From NCBI GenBank assembly GCA_021495925.1, contig JAKEKT010000002.1, positions 62,001 through 126,000 on the forward strand: 64,000 nt of DNA, given 5' to 3'. The position numbers and the translations under genes are program-made. Position 1 is the first letter of the stretch, and every line of letters begins with the position of its first letter. Shown here piece by piece: positions 22,244 through 31,420 of this stretch. The notes beneath the pieces are model-generated. The model had not been told where the DNA came from. It saw only the letters and a program-made list of their open reading frames with translations, and did not search any database. The stretch is from Diplodia intermedia. Lineage: Eukaryota > Ascomycota > Dothideomycetes > Botryosphaeriales > Botryosphaeriaceae.

Positions 22244-23887
22244 CTACTCGTCTTCAGATGACACTTCGCTGTCATCCTCGTTGATCCTTCTCATGGCGTT
22301 GGCGTGTTGCCCGCCTCTCTTGGGGGCACCACTGCCCAGCCGCCAGCTGCCCCTCGCGTCCAGCTCGATCAGGCCCTCCTCACGCAGCCACTTCTCGAGC
22401 ACGCCATCCTCACGCCACCGCTCGACGCCATACATCTTCGCGTCGGACCCCTTGGGGTCTTTCTCGAAGTGGCGACCGACATGCTCCATGCGCTCTTCCC
22501 AGCTGCCAGGGCCCTCAAAGGACCGGTTGCAGAAGAGACATGAGCTGCACGGCGGCGCGTCGCGCAGCTTCAGGTAGCATTGCTTCTGGTACTCGGCCAT
22601 GTTGTCTTCCGTGACGGGAGCATCCTTTGTGGGCGGGCTGGAGCAGGAACCACTCTTGTTGCCCGGCGTCGCGCTGTTGGATGCCATGTGCATGCGGCGC
22701 AGATGCTGCGCGAACAAGTCTTTGCGGTTGAAGTCATTGAAGGACTCAGTGGCGCCGCCGTCGAGGGTACTCGGGCATAACTTGCAGCGCCAGAAGCCGA
22801 GGCGGATGTGCTGGGTGCTAACGTGTCGCTTCCATTCGTTCTTGGAAGCGAAGGTGGAAGAGCAAGAGTATCCTGCGAAAGGGCAGGGGAAGGGCCGGTT
22901 CGCCGCGTTGCTGTCCTTGGTAGAGTTCGACTTCGAGGAGTGGGACTTCGGGCACTTGGCGATGCGACCGCGCCCGCTGCTGGCGCTGTAAGACGTCTTG
23001 CTTGCGTTGCTACTGCGCCGGGTTGTGCTTTGAGAGCTACCGCTCGAACGAAATGTTCGGCGACGGCGCTGTTTGCTGAGAGGCTTCCAGTCGGAGTCGG
23101 CTTCATCTTCGCTTTTGACGACAGGCTTGACAGACTCGGCGTCGCGCACGCGGATGACGTCCTCGTCGTTCAGACGTGTACAATGGTGCTCATCGGTCGC
23201 CATTTTGCCGTTGAAGAGGATGGTTTCCTGTTCGCAGGCGAATCCCATCTTCATGTCATGGCATTCATCGTACTCCGCAGGCGGCTCGGTCTCCTCGCAA
23301 GGAGAGGGGTATGGCTGGATGTCCGAGAGGGTGCAAGAACCGCCAGCACCAAGGGTCGCTTCATCCATCGAGTACAGTGGATATGTTTTGTACTCGCTGT
23401 AGGTCGTGTCTTGGGGGCCGTATGACGGACTGCTTCCGCGCTCGGGGGAGCCGAAGCTGTTGGTGCTGAGGTCGTCTTTGTGTGAGAGGTTGTAGCTGCT
23501 GCTCGAGGACACCGACCAGCTTGAGCGGTAGTTGTCAGGAGATCTCTGCCTGATACCCCTTCCAGCGTATGGCAGGGGCTGTGGTTCGAAGCAAGGCTCA
23601 AGGTCGAAGTGTTGGTGCTCGCGATCGGTTCTGCTGTCGAGCTGGCAGATGTTTGTCTCGAAGAAATGGCGCTCAGGCCCGCTCAAGTAACGTTGCATGT
23701 TGGACATGGCGTACGCCGGCGCGGAGTCCAATGTCACCCCTGAGCCAAAAAGCATGATTGATCTCTGATTGGGACGCGCACCAGTCCAGGGAACCTCCCG
23801 ATCAGACCATCGGTATCCATCCTGGAGATGACCCGCGTTGAGCTGGATCTCGGGGAGGTCATTGAATGCTGAGAAATGGTGGTCCAT
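22244..23887 (-). CDS. C2H2 zinc-finger protein A
   Basis: A single exon of 1644 nt, 547 aa, starting MDHHFSAFNDLPEIQLN; the frame extends upstream only through a TTG. The first 330 residues are disordered, Ser/Pro/Glu-rich, with a basic patch (KQRRRRTFRSSG) likely to be a nuclear signal. From Cys335 comes a finger of the form CPFAGYSCSSTFASKNEWKRH, followed by a second Cys/His unit (WRCKLCPS...NRKDLFAQHLRRMH). A C-terminal degenerate unit reads CLFCNRSF...SWEERMEHVGRHF and then GVLEKWLREEGLIELD. This order is typical of fungal C2H2 proteins thought to be transcription regulators. It resembles gene C (36232..39417) in the finger spacing and the C-terminal W-E-R...H..HF unit. Target and role are unknown. 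Confidence 0.85.
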   Translation of the reverse strand: MDHHFSAFNDLPEIQLNAGHLQDGYRWSDREVPWTGARPNQRSIMLFGSGVTLDSAPAYAMSNMQRYLSGPERHFFETNICQLDSRTDREHQHFDLEPCFEPQPLPYAGRGIRQRSPDNYRSSWSVSSSSSYNLSHKDDLSTNSFGSPERGSSPSYGPQDTTYSEYKTYPLYSMDEATLGAGGSCTLSDIQPYPSPCEETEPPAEYDECHDMKMGFACEQETILFNGKMATDEHHCTRLNDEDVIRVRDAESVKPVVKSEDEADSDWKPLSKQRRRRTFRSSGSSQSTTRRSSNASKTSYSASSGRGRIAKCPKSHSSKSNSTKDSNAANRPFPCPFAGYSCSSTFASKNEWKRHVSTQHIRLGFWRCKLCPSTLDGGATESFNDFNRKDLFAQHLRRMHMASNSATPGNKSGSCSSPPTKDAPVTEDNMAEYQKQCYLKLRDAPPCSSCLFCNRSFEGPGSWEERMEHVGRHFEKDPKGSDAKMYGVERWREDGVLEKWLREEGLIELDARGSWRLGSGAPKRGGQHANAMRRINEDDSEVSSEDE

Positions 23888-25442
23888 TGTGTGTGGATGT
23901 AGGATGGGTCTGCACAGCAGTGGAGGCAATGTGTAGCAAACGTATGTTGGTTTAGTGGAGGTTCAGTAGCGGAATGACATCAAGCCAGACTGCGTAGGAG
24001 CAATAAGAAAAGAGTTCTTGGCCAAAGCGTTGTTGCGGGAGCGTACCGTTAGTGCTTAGCTCGGGAAGTCTTGATTTGAAGCACAGCTCGGCGATTCTTA
24101 TACAGCGGTGTTGGTTGCTCAAGATGGCGGAATGCAGAAGGGTGAATGAGGCGGAGCAGGATACACCTTTAGGAAAGCGATAGGTCTGAGGCTAAGAATG
24201 GAAGGGCTGCAAAGCGTGTGCTCCGCCCTGAAAGTCGTGATTGTGTATCAATGTCCTGCATGGCAACGACTCCCTGGATCGCGCTCTTATGGCGGAGGCC
24301 CCACGGTACGTCTCGCAGAGCCGCATCGACGCACCCTCCACCAGTTGCACGGGGGCCAGCACCGGCTGGAGCGTGCCGCAAGGAGCAAGCCATCGACACG
24401 CGACCCCTGCATGCTGACCGGTCTGTGTGCAGCGCTCAACTTGGTTTGGGGTAAGCCATTGTGGCAGAGTCCTTCTGTCCCACCACAGCGGACTGCAGAT
24501 CCCGCCATGGGCTACTGATCGGGCGCTGATGCGTGAAGACTTTGGGAAAGAAGGCGAGCGGGGCGTGTGAGAACGGGGACCCAGCGCCGCGCCTGCATCT
24601 CTGAGGTGATCCATGCCGTCCGGGGAGGCGCTGATGGCTGACCAGCGCACTGCTGGAGCGCCTAGCGCGCCCGCGAGCGAGAGGCCGGCGGAGCTGTGCG
24701 GCTGAGCCTGCTGGCAGCGACGCGCGCGGGACGGCGGGTGCGCCCATTCGTGCCTTGGAAGGTTCGGGGGCCAGGAGGGCGTGCTGTGTAGAGGTGCGCC
24801 GGCGACGAACGAGATGCGACTGACAAACGCGCCGAGCGGCCCTCTAACCCCCACGGGTTCGCGGCGTCGCAATCTCGCGCGCAAAAGCAAGCACGCCCGC
24901 CGATGCTGCACCCGCTGATCGAATCCGGACGGCCGCAGCGGGGGCAGACTGAGCGGCGGCCGGGGCGAGTCGAGCGGAAACGAGGCAAACAGAGCCGCGA
25001 GCAGGCAGCAAGCTGGGCGGGTTGTGCACCACCGCCCTCGATGGAATTGGCTGCCGGCATGTCTTGGGCGCGGCTGATGCCTGGAGCCCTTCGGTTGTTG
25101 GCCCCCAGCTGCGGCGCTGGCTCTTATCCATTGGACGACGCTGCACCAGCACATGCACCGACAAGCCCAGTGGGGCGATGCACATTTTTCATTATCCATA
25201 CCGACGGCTAGCTATCGTTAGACAAAGGAGGCTCTGCTGGCTCTCCGCTCGAGTGTGCCTTGTTGGCTGCCCCAGGCCGGCTGGCCTTCGATCATCCCGC
25301 ATGCCACCATGCGGGCGCGGGAACCACCGGTCAGCCAAGGCACTACTGTGCGCGGGAGCCGTTGCGTGCCGTTTGCTGCTCCGCCCCGTCGCATTTGCGT
25401 GGCTGACCTGCAGCGGACCAATGGCAACCACGGCCATGATCT
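23888..25442. other. GC-rich non-coding region between C2H2 gene A and EMC3
   Basis: 1.55 kb. The left part (23888 to about 24180) is AT-richer and looks like the promoter/leader of C2H2 gene A. The rest is GC-rich with long but unconserved open frames on both strands (for example minus 24192..25199), rich in Arg, Ser, Pro and Cys as expected by chance. No repeat or RNA gene recognised. Confidence 0.4.
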
Positions 25443-26615
25443 TCAGGTCAACTTCGCCAGCAGCCGCTCCTCGACGCCGTCGAGAATCCAATAGTGGTCC
25501 ACCACCTCGAGGTTCTCCGCCTCGCTTTGAAACAGCTTGTCCGGGTCTTGGTCTGGGCCCATCATCCCGCCGGGGTTCATCTGCGCCATCTGCTGCGTCA
25601 CCTGGCTTGCAGCTGCGGGACGTTTGCTGTTAGCTCCGGCCAACCAGAGACATGGGGGGCCATGACGTACCGTTGTTGCTGCCCAGGATGAAGGTGTAGA
25701 CGGGTTGCAGGCCAAAGAGTGTCAGGAAGTACCACGACAAGCTAGACACCCACTGCACGTCAAGGTCGCGTGTGCCCACGCCCGATTGGAGCATCGACTT
25801 GAACTGTGGCGTCAACGGGAAAGGGAGCTTCACTGTACCCTGGTCAGCCGAGAACGTCGCCCCGTCACGCAGCCCATGTTGGGGGCAGTTTTGTATAATG
25901 TTGCAACGGCTGGGCATTGTACGCGGGCAATGGGGCCATCTGCCCGGCTTCGCGAGCTGCAACAGCGCTCGACAACCTTGCTGGGGCGATTTTCCCCATT
26001 CCTCGTGTATACCTGCCCCGCCGCCGAACTGATTTCCCGGCCAGAAGTTCAGGCAGCCACTTACAGATGACGAATCCAGAGAAGAAAGCATTGATCCAGC
26101 CCATGATCAGCGTCTGCGGAACCATCATGGCCACATTGCCCTTCATTGCGCCCATCATGCCTTCCATCGCTGCGGGGTCGCTCATTGGGTTGGGTCTGGG
26201 CTTTCCTCTGGCCTCAGGATCGGCAAGGAAGGCGCCATCCTTGAAGGCAGACACAAGGTAGTTCTTGCGGCTCTGGAACGATGACGGAGACAGGACGTTG
26301 CTGTTGGAGCGCAGGTTGACACCGCGCATGAGCGACCGGTGCTCGCGCAGCTTCGGAAGGGTCTGCTTCTTGGGCGTTGATTGCAGCAACACCATCGCGT
26401 AGTGTCGGAGGACACCCGTGAGGACCTGGAGAGGTCAGAAATGCATGCGCATACTGCTGTTCTACGGCGAGAGACGCACCATGACCACCGTGATGGGCAA
26501 TAGGATCCACCAGCTGCATCGACTGTTAGCTTCCAGGCGACGACCTGGACCAGCGCTCGCGGACGTACAACAGGGAGGGATCCCGATGGATCGTCTGCGC
26601 CAGCGGCTGCGCCAT
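25443..26615 (-). CDS. EMC3: ER membrane protein complex subunit 3
   Basis: Five exons, complement(25443..25612, 25671..25832, 26065..26426, 26481..26514, 26570..26615); 774 nt, 257 aa. EMC3 is an Oxa1/YidC/Get1-superfamily insertase subunit of the ER membrane complex. It has three membrane segments: WWILLPITVVMVLTGVLRHYA near the N-terminus, PQTLIMGWINAFFSGFVI, and LSWYFLTLFGLQPVYTFIL. Between the first and second is a cytosolic basic coiled region (SPSSFQSRKNYLVSAF, NPMSDPAAMEGMMGAMKGN). The conserved KLPFPLTPQFKSMLQSGV and DLDVQWVSSLSWYF segments identify it. The tail ends with the family motif SEAENLEVVDH. The third intron in genomic order (25833..26064, 232 nt) is much longer than the others (54-58 nt). 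Exon 4, at 34 nt, is short. Head to head with SPC2. Confidence 0.93.
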
Positions 26616-26882
26616 GATGCCGAAGTATCGGGACGTTGAGCCGATCGTGCCTTTTGTGCTGCAGAGCTCGGAGGTGGTCTGCGATGGAGGAAGGCGGCGT
26701 CGTGAAGTGGACCAAGGCGCGGGCGCGGCTGCCAACGCTCGGACAGGGATCCGCAGCCGGCAGCTCCATGAGAACACCTTGTGCTTCAACCGCCGACTCC
26801 GCCGGCCGTGACAACAGACACCAGAGCTCTGCACCGGGACTGCTCACTGTTCGGACCACTTAGACCTTCGACAATTGCAAGC
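26616..26882. promoter_or_regulatory. Divergent promoter between EMC3 and SPC2
   Basis: 267 bp between the start codons of two ER membrane biogenesis genes. Both promoters must fit here. I see no unfolded-protein-response element that I would defend. Confidence 0.4.
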
Positions 26883-27665
26883 ATGCCGGACCAGCAGAAA
26901 ATTGCAGTTTATTCTGTCCCCGGTACGCCGCATCTCCGCTGGAAGCCACTCCAATGCGAACGCTGACGCCGTGCGTGCAGACCTTAAGAACACCACCGAC
27001 GATGCGCTACCCAACTACCTGAACTCCCTGAAATTCCGCCAGTCCCACAGCCTCACCGATGTGCGTCTTGCTCTCGGCTACACAGCCGTCATCATCGCCG
27101 GCGCTCTCTTCTACTTCGACTACAAGTTCGGCTGGGATGCAACAAAGGCATACACAGGCCCCGCTGTGGTCGCGTACTTCGTCCTAAACAGCGCTTTCAT
27201 GTACTGGATGTACTTTGTGGAGAAGGGCACTGTTTATTCGGGCGAGAAGGATGGCATTAAGGTATGCAGCCCACGATCCACAGGCGGACGCCATTGGACA
27301 TTGACGCTGACGACGCACAGCTGGACATTGCTTCGCGAGTCGAGAAGAACATGCCAATCTACCACTTGACCGTCCGCTTCGCTCCGAAGGACAAGAAGAA
27401 TGCCAAAAACAACCTCTCGCAGGAGATCCACCTCCAAGCCCCCTTCACGCGCTGGTTCACAACCGACGGCTACTTCGCCACCAAGCCCTTCCAGCAGTTC
27501 ATCGCGTCCGAGGTTCCGATCGTCGGGGCAGCGGATCCAAACAATGTGGTCGAAGAGATTGGCCGCGGCTCCGGCCCCGCAAACGAGATCCGCGTGGACG
27601 GCAACGTGCAGGATGTGCTGAGCCAGCTGAAGGATGCCGGCGCCAAAGCGAGGAGGAGGGGCTGA
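26883..27665 (+). CDS. SPC2: Signal peptidase complex subunit 2
   Basis: Exons 26883..26922, 26981..27261, 27321..27665; 666 nt, 221 aa. Spc2 (SPC25/SPCS2) is the accessory subunit of the ER signal peptidase that contacts the translocon and shapes the membrane around the substrate. The start MPDQQKIAVYSVPD leads to DDALPNYLNSLKF and then two close membrane spans, RLALGYTAVIIAGALFYFDY and AVVAYFVLNSAFMYWMYFVE, with a short lumenal turn. A cytosolic beta-rich C-terminus follows (PIYHLTVRFAPKDKKN, FTRWFTTDGYFATKPFQQF), ending in a basic AKARRRG tail. Introns are 58 and 59 nt. The gene is expected to be constitutive. Next to EMC3 it forms a head-to-head ER pair. Confidence 0.93.
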
Positions 27666-28020
27666 ATAAGGATCTGGAGGAACGTGGAGGCGTTACGAGT
27701 TGCGGGCGTGGCATTGATTGCTTGCATTGCTTTTTCTTCTCCTCTTATCTGTTCTTGGACGCGTCACGGATGGGCCTAGACGCAATGCGTGCGGAGAGCC
27801 GTTACAACGGGGAGCACGAGCTGAAAACCGGAGAAAAAGAGGCGTCGTGTTGTGCATTGCTACCCAAGACCTGGTTGGTATCTACAGATACAGACATGCG
27901 GGCTTTTACAGCTATGAGCAAAAATGATTTGAGAGAAAACAAGTGACCCCCGCGCCAAGACCATGCGCCTATGCTGCAGTGTGAATACATTTATGCCTTA
28001 ATCTTCATCCAGTTCGTGGT
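27666..28020. other. Convergent 3' region, SPC2 and unknown gene
   Basis: 355 nt between two convergent stops, containing both 3' UTRs. A T-rich patch (27725..27760) follows the SPC2 stop. Nothing else seen. Confidence 0.4.
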
Positions 28021-29190
28021 TCACTCGTCAAGCTCCATCATGCTGAGCATCTCCAGTTCTGTCTTGACGACGCGTTCAAATTCTTCGCGCTGAATTCCGG
28101 CCGACCGGGCCAGTCTGTACAAGCTCTTGATATCGGTGCTGATATGCTGCTTGATGGCAACTTCCGCTTGAGAGGAAGCCTCCGCCGCCTGCTCCATCCG
28201 CTCAATCGAGCCCGACAGCGAAGAAGCAGGCGATTCGGGGCGTGGCTGGTTGATCCCGTTGCTCGCATCCTGTTGCGGGGGCGGCAGTGACGAGTCGTAT
28301 CCTCCCGGACCAAGGTTAGTAGACTCCAGGGGTTCGACCTGAGGCTGGCGTTCGGTAACCAGAGTGTTTCCATTGAGGGTCGACTCGATCGAATCGTCAA
28401 CCTCCTCTTCTGGGTCGTGCGCATCCAACGCGGGTTGCACTTCCATCGCGTACCGGGCGAAGTACTCGAGTTCCGACGCCGACGGCATCTGCACATTCGA
28501 GCCGGGCGCGGGAGAGCGCTTGACTGGTGTTCTGGCAGGTGTCCTACCCGGAGTCCTATCATAAGCATTCCAGTAGTCGTCGTCGTCGTCTTCCTGCTCC
28601 TCTTGATTGCCGTGTTGGCGCTGGTCGGGCACGCTGCGGGCGTGGGGACTGAGCGTGTCTTGACTGAGAGCATCTTGAATGTATGCGACCTTGGAGCCCT
28701 CGTTGGCTTCGTCCATGCTGTCGAACCACTCAGTGCCATCGTTCATGTCCTCAAGGGCACGAAGTTCGCTGAGGCGCCACCCAGGACCGCCGCTGGCCTC
28801 ATCGGTCATGCACCAGAGGTATATCGGCAAAAGCTTGAACTCGTCCAGCTCCAGCCTGGCTTCCAGCGTCTCCTCGTCTCTCCGCCTGTACCGGACACCC
28901 TTCACGTCCTCGAACTCGATTTCGCCAGAGGACGGGTGTGGTTCGATGTCAAGGTTCTCAACGATCTTTGGGAGCTTGCCGGCGCGTTCTTTGTCCCATG
29001 AGAGGAGCGGCAGCCATGACTCGTTGGGGCCATTTGTGGCGGAGAGAAGTTGAACACGCTGGCGCAGAATCGGCGAGAGAATCGGAAGCAGGGCTGGAGG
29101 GGGTTGTGGGGACACGAAGGCGGTGGGTAGACATGCAAGGAGCGGAGGAAGCAGAGTTCGAGGCTCCGGCGGCGGGATAAATTGGACCAT
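28021..29190 (-). CDS. Conserved fungal protein of unknown function
   Basis: A single exon of 1170 nt, 389 aa. I do not recognise a named domain. The N-terminus MVQFIPPPEPRTLLPPLLAC begins a Leu/Pro-rich region with predicted helices (ALLPILSPILRQRVQLLS). Next is a structured-looking segment (ENLDIEPHP, EIEFEDVKGVRYRRRDEETLEARLELDEF, LLPIYLWC) at about 75-130. The middle (130-310) is acidic and disordered, with a run of five Asp and a TP-rich stretch (RTPGRTPARTPVKRSP) that looks like proline-directed kinase sites. The last 60 residues form an amphipathic helix pair (IKQHISTDIKSLYRLARSAG, EFERVVKTELEMLSMMELDE). The well-ordered ends and lack of signal peptide or membrane span suggest a soluble nucleocytoplasmic protein. 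Confidence is for it being a gene. Confidence 0.8.
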   Translation of the reverse strand: MVQFIPPPEPRTLLPPLLACLPTAFVSPQPPPALLPILSPILRQRVQLLSATNGPNESWLPLLSWDKERAGKLPKIVENLDIEPHPSSGEIEFEDVKGVRYRRRDEETLEARLELDEFKLLPIYLWCMTDEASGGPGWRLSELRALEDMNDGTEWFDSMDEANEGSKVAYIQDALSQDTLSPHARSVPDQRQHGNQEEQEDDDDDYWNAYDRTPGRTPARTPVKRSPAPGSNVQMPSASELEYFARYAMEVQPALDAHDPEEEVDDSIESTLNGNTLVTERQPQVEPLESTNLGPGGYDSSLPPPQQDASNGINQPRPESPASSLSGSIERMEQAAEASSQAEVAIKQHISTDIKSLYRLARSAGIQREEFERVVKTELEMLSMMELDE

Positions 29191-31420
29191 TCTCGTGGCT
29201 GAAGCGGGACCGTTGTCCGTAGGATGAAGGCTGCTGGAAAGCGGAGGATTTGGAGAGGCGGGCGGGAGCTAGCAGCAAGTGTCGTGGGTTGTCCTCGTGA
29301 AACAGTAGTGGGTGAGACGTAGCAATCACATGCAGATCGACAGCTGTTCAAATCTGCAGTTTTGCTGGCGGGCGGACAATGGAGACGGGGCTCGAGGCGA
29401 GAGGAGCGGCGGAGGGTGGGAATAAGAATAAAAGCGCGGAACCAACGCTCGAGCCGTTGGGCAACGGGCAAAAGTCATAGGTGTTTAGTCGCATCTCGAC
29501 CCCTCTAGATCCCTTCGTCCGCGCTGGGCCAGGCATGCAGCGGCACGACGATGACGCTTGCCGCCGATTTGCCGGACGCGTCCGATGATCCCTGCGCGCC
29601 CCAATCGTAAAGTTGCGAGTGCCGCGCCAGGGTCCGTCCGTCCTTAGGCTGCGGAGACGGGCTCCGCGAATCGCACGCGGGGCTCTGCTGGCCGGCAGAG
29701 CTGCCCCATTGCCACAATGTTCGACAGGACAGAGTGACGTGCAGCAGGCGTTGCTGTCAAGCATTGTGCAAGCTTCTGAGAGCAGCACCACGCGCGAGTA
29801 TCGCACCTCCCCGGTCACGCGTATCTCGCGCCGCGTCCCACGCCCCGCTCATGGAGCTGTCCCCTGCATTGCTCCACTTGTCGTGCGTGCACCTACTCCG
29901 CATGCGTGAGGGCGATGCTCGAGCACGACTCTGCGCACCACCTCCTATCAGCAGTTGGGGCGAGGCACCACCTATTGGGAAGATTGAGACCGATCGGAAG
30001 ACATCAAGCAAAGGTTTGCATCCGCTTGCCCAACAAAACCGGCCAGCGGAGCATTACGGGCCGTGTCATGCGCGCAACAGATCTGGTGTGCCCCTAGGGT
30101 AAACGCCTCGGCGGAGAGGATGCGGCTTCGCTCTGCGCTGATGCCTTAGGCAGACCCTCGGCCACAACAGCCGCTGCGGCATCTCCGGGCTCTGGGCCAT
30201 TTTTATCTGCATGTGGAATGCTTGGCCTGTGAGCTGCGACGCCGCACAAGAACCTCAAACGTTCACACGCGTAGACTTGCTGGAGTCCCGAGACGATCAG
30301 CGGAAGCTCTGCCACTGCCATTCGTGACGAAGCCAAGGCACATAGCACTGCAACGTTATATGTGTCCAGCGCGCGGCGGATTGAAACGATGTCGCGTGGG
30401 GTTGCCGGCTGGCTGCCGGCTGCTGCGCGGACGTCGGTTTGGGAGTGTGGGAGCGCCCGTTGCAGTACCTAGGTACCGCCACCCGCCCGTCACGAGCTGG
30501 GCGCAGCGAGGCTGGACTCGGTGCACCGCCCTGGAGAGACATCCTAGAGGCAATCTCGCGCGCGGCGAGTCGCGAGCCCCATCATGCTGTCCAGGATCGT
30601 CAAACCACGGCCGGCTGCGGTTGCCGGCTCCACCGGCCAGCGGCAACTGGAGAGCCTCATTAGGCACGCAGTCGAGGCCAGGGCGAGTCCTGCTGCGCTA
30701 GGCGTGGCTTTGAATTCTGAAGGGGTTTCATCATTTCGCGTCCGCAGCGCTGTGCGGTGGCTGAGCCGGCCGTTCTGCACTTTGACGTCGCCCGCCCGGC
30801 GCGAAGTCTGCCTCGCAGACATGGGCCGGGCCACGGGCTCTGCGCAAGAGCTTGCCGACGGCGATGGCGCCTGATGGATCCGCAGGCAGGCTCCCGCAGC
30901 GCGATGTCTTGGCTCTCGCTCCAGCGCTCCAGCGCTCCAGCTGCTCAGCGCCGCCTCGCGTCAGCCTCGCGAGTCCGCTGCGCCCGTGCTGTGACACTCG
31001 GCCGGTCTGCTCGCGGCGGGAGTGAAGTGGGAGCTCACTGCCTGTGTCGCCGTCCAGACATGCCGTCAGCCTGCTTCAGCTTTCTAGAAAAGCTGCCGCC
31101 ATCCTTGCCCAGCGCGCCTGTGCCTGACTGAGCCGCGGCTTCCTATCCCCCCAGCCAGTTCGCCAATCGCCTGCCCGACGACAAGCGCCCGCCGCAAGTT
31201 CTCTTTTGAACTCCGCCTGCCGCTGCCCGCACCGCCATCCGCCCCGGCGCATCCTCTCCTCGAGCAAGCATCCGGTTGCGCGTCGCTGCCGCCCGTCCCC
31301 TCTCGGTGCCCGCCCCGCCGCCGCACCCACTGCTCGTGCAGATCGTCGCGCGCACCGTCGACCCGATACCTGGATGGTCCCGCGCGCCTTTGCTGCCGGC
31401 GGCTAGATGCTAAATCTGCC
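29191..31420. other. GC-rich gene-free region upstream of C2H2 gene B
   Basis: 2.23 kb between two divergent start codons. It must hold the promoter of the unknown gene (left) and the promoter and probably a long 5' leader of C2H2 gene B (right). The sequence is GC-rich with many chance frames of Arg/Ala/Pro/Ser composition; none shows a conserved motif. A 3 x 8-bp tandem (GCTCCAGC) sits at 30918..30941. No RNA gene recognised. Confidence 0.4.
30918..30941. repeat. Short tandem repeat, 3 x GCTCCAGC
   Basis: Three perfect consecutive copies of the 8-mer GCTCCAGC in the GC-rich upstream region of C2H2 gene B. Probably a neutral short repeat. Confidence 0.85.

Noticed and set aside
24192..25199. 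335-codon minus-strand frame upstream of C2H2 gene A
   Set aside because: Composition (Arg, Ser, Pro, Cys, Trp) is that of GC-rich non-coding DNA; no domain, and overlapping frames on the other strand are similar.
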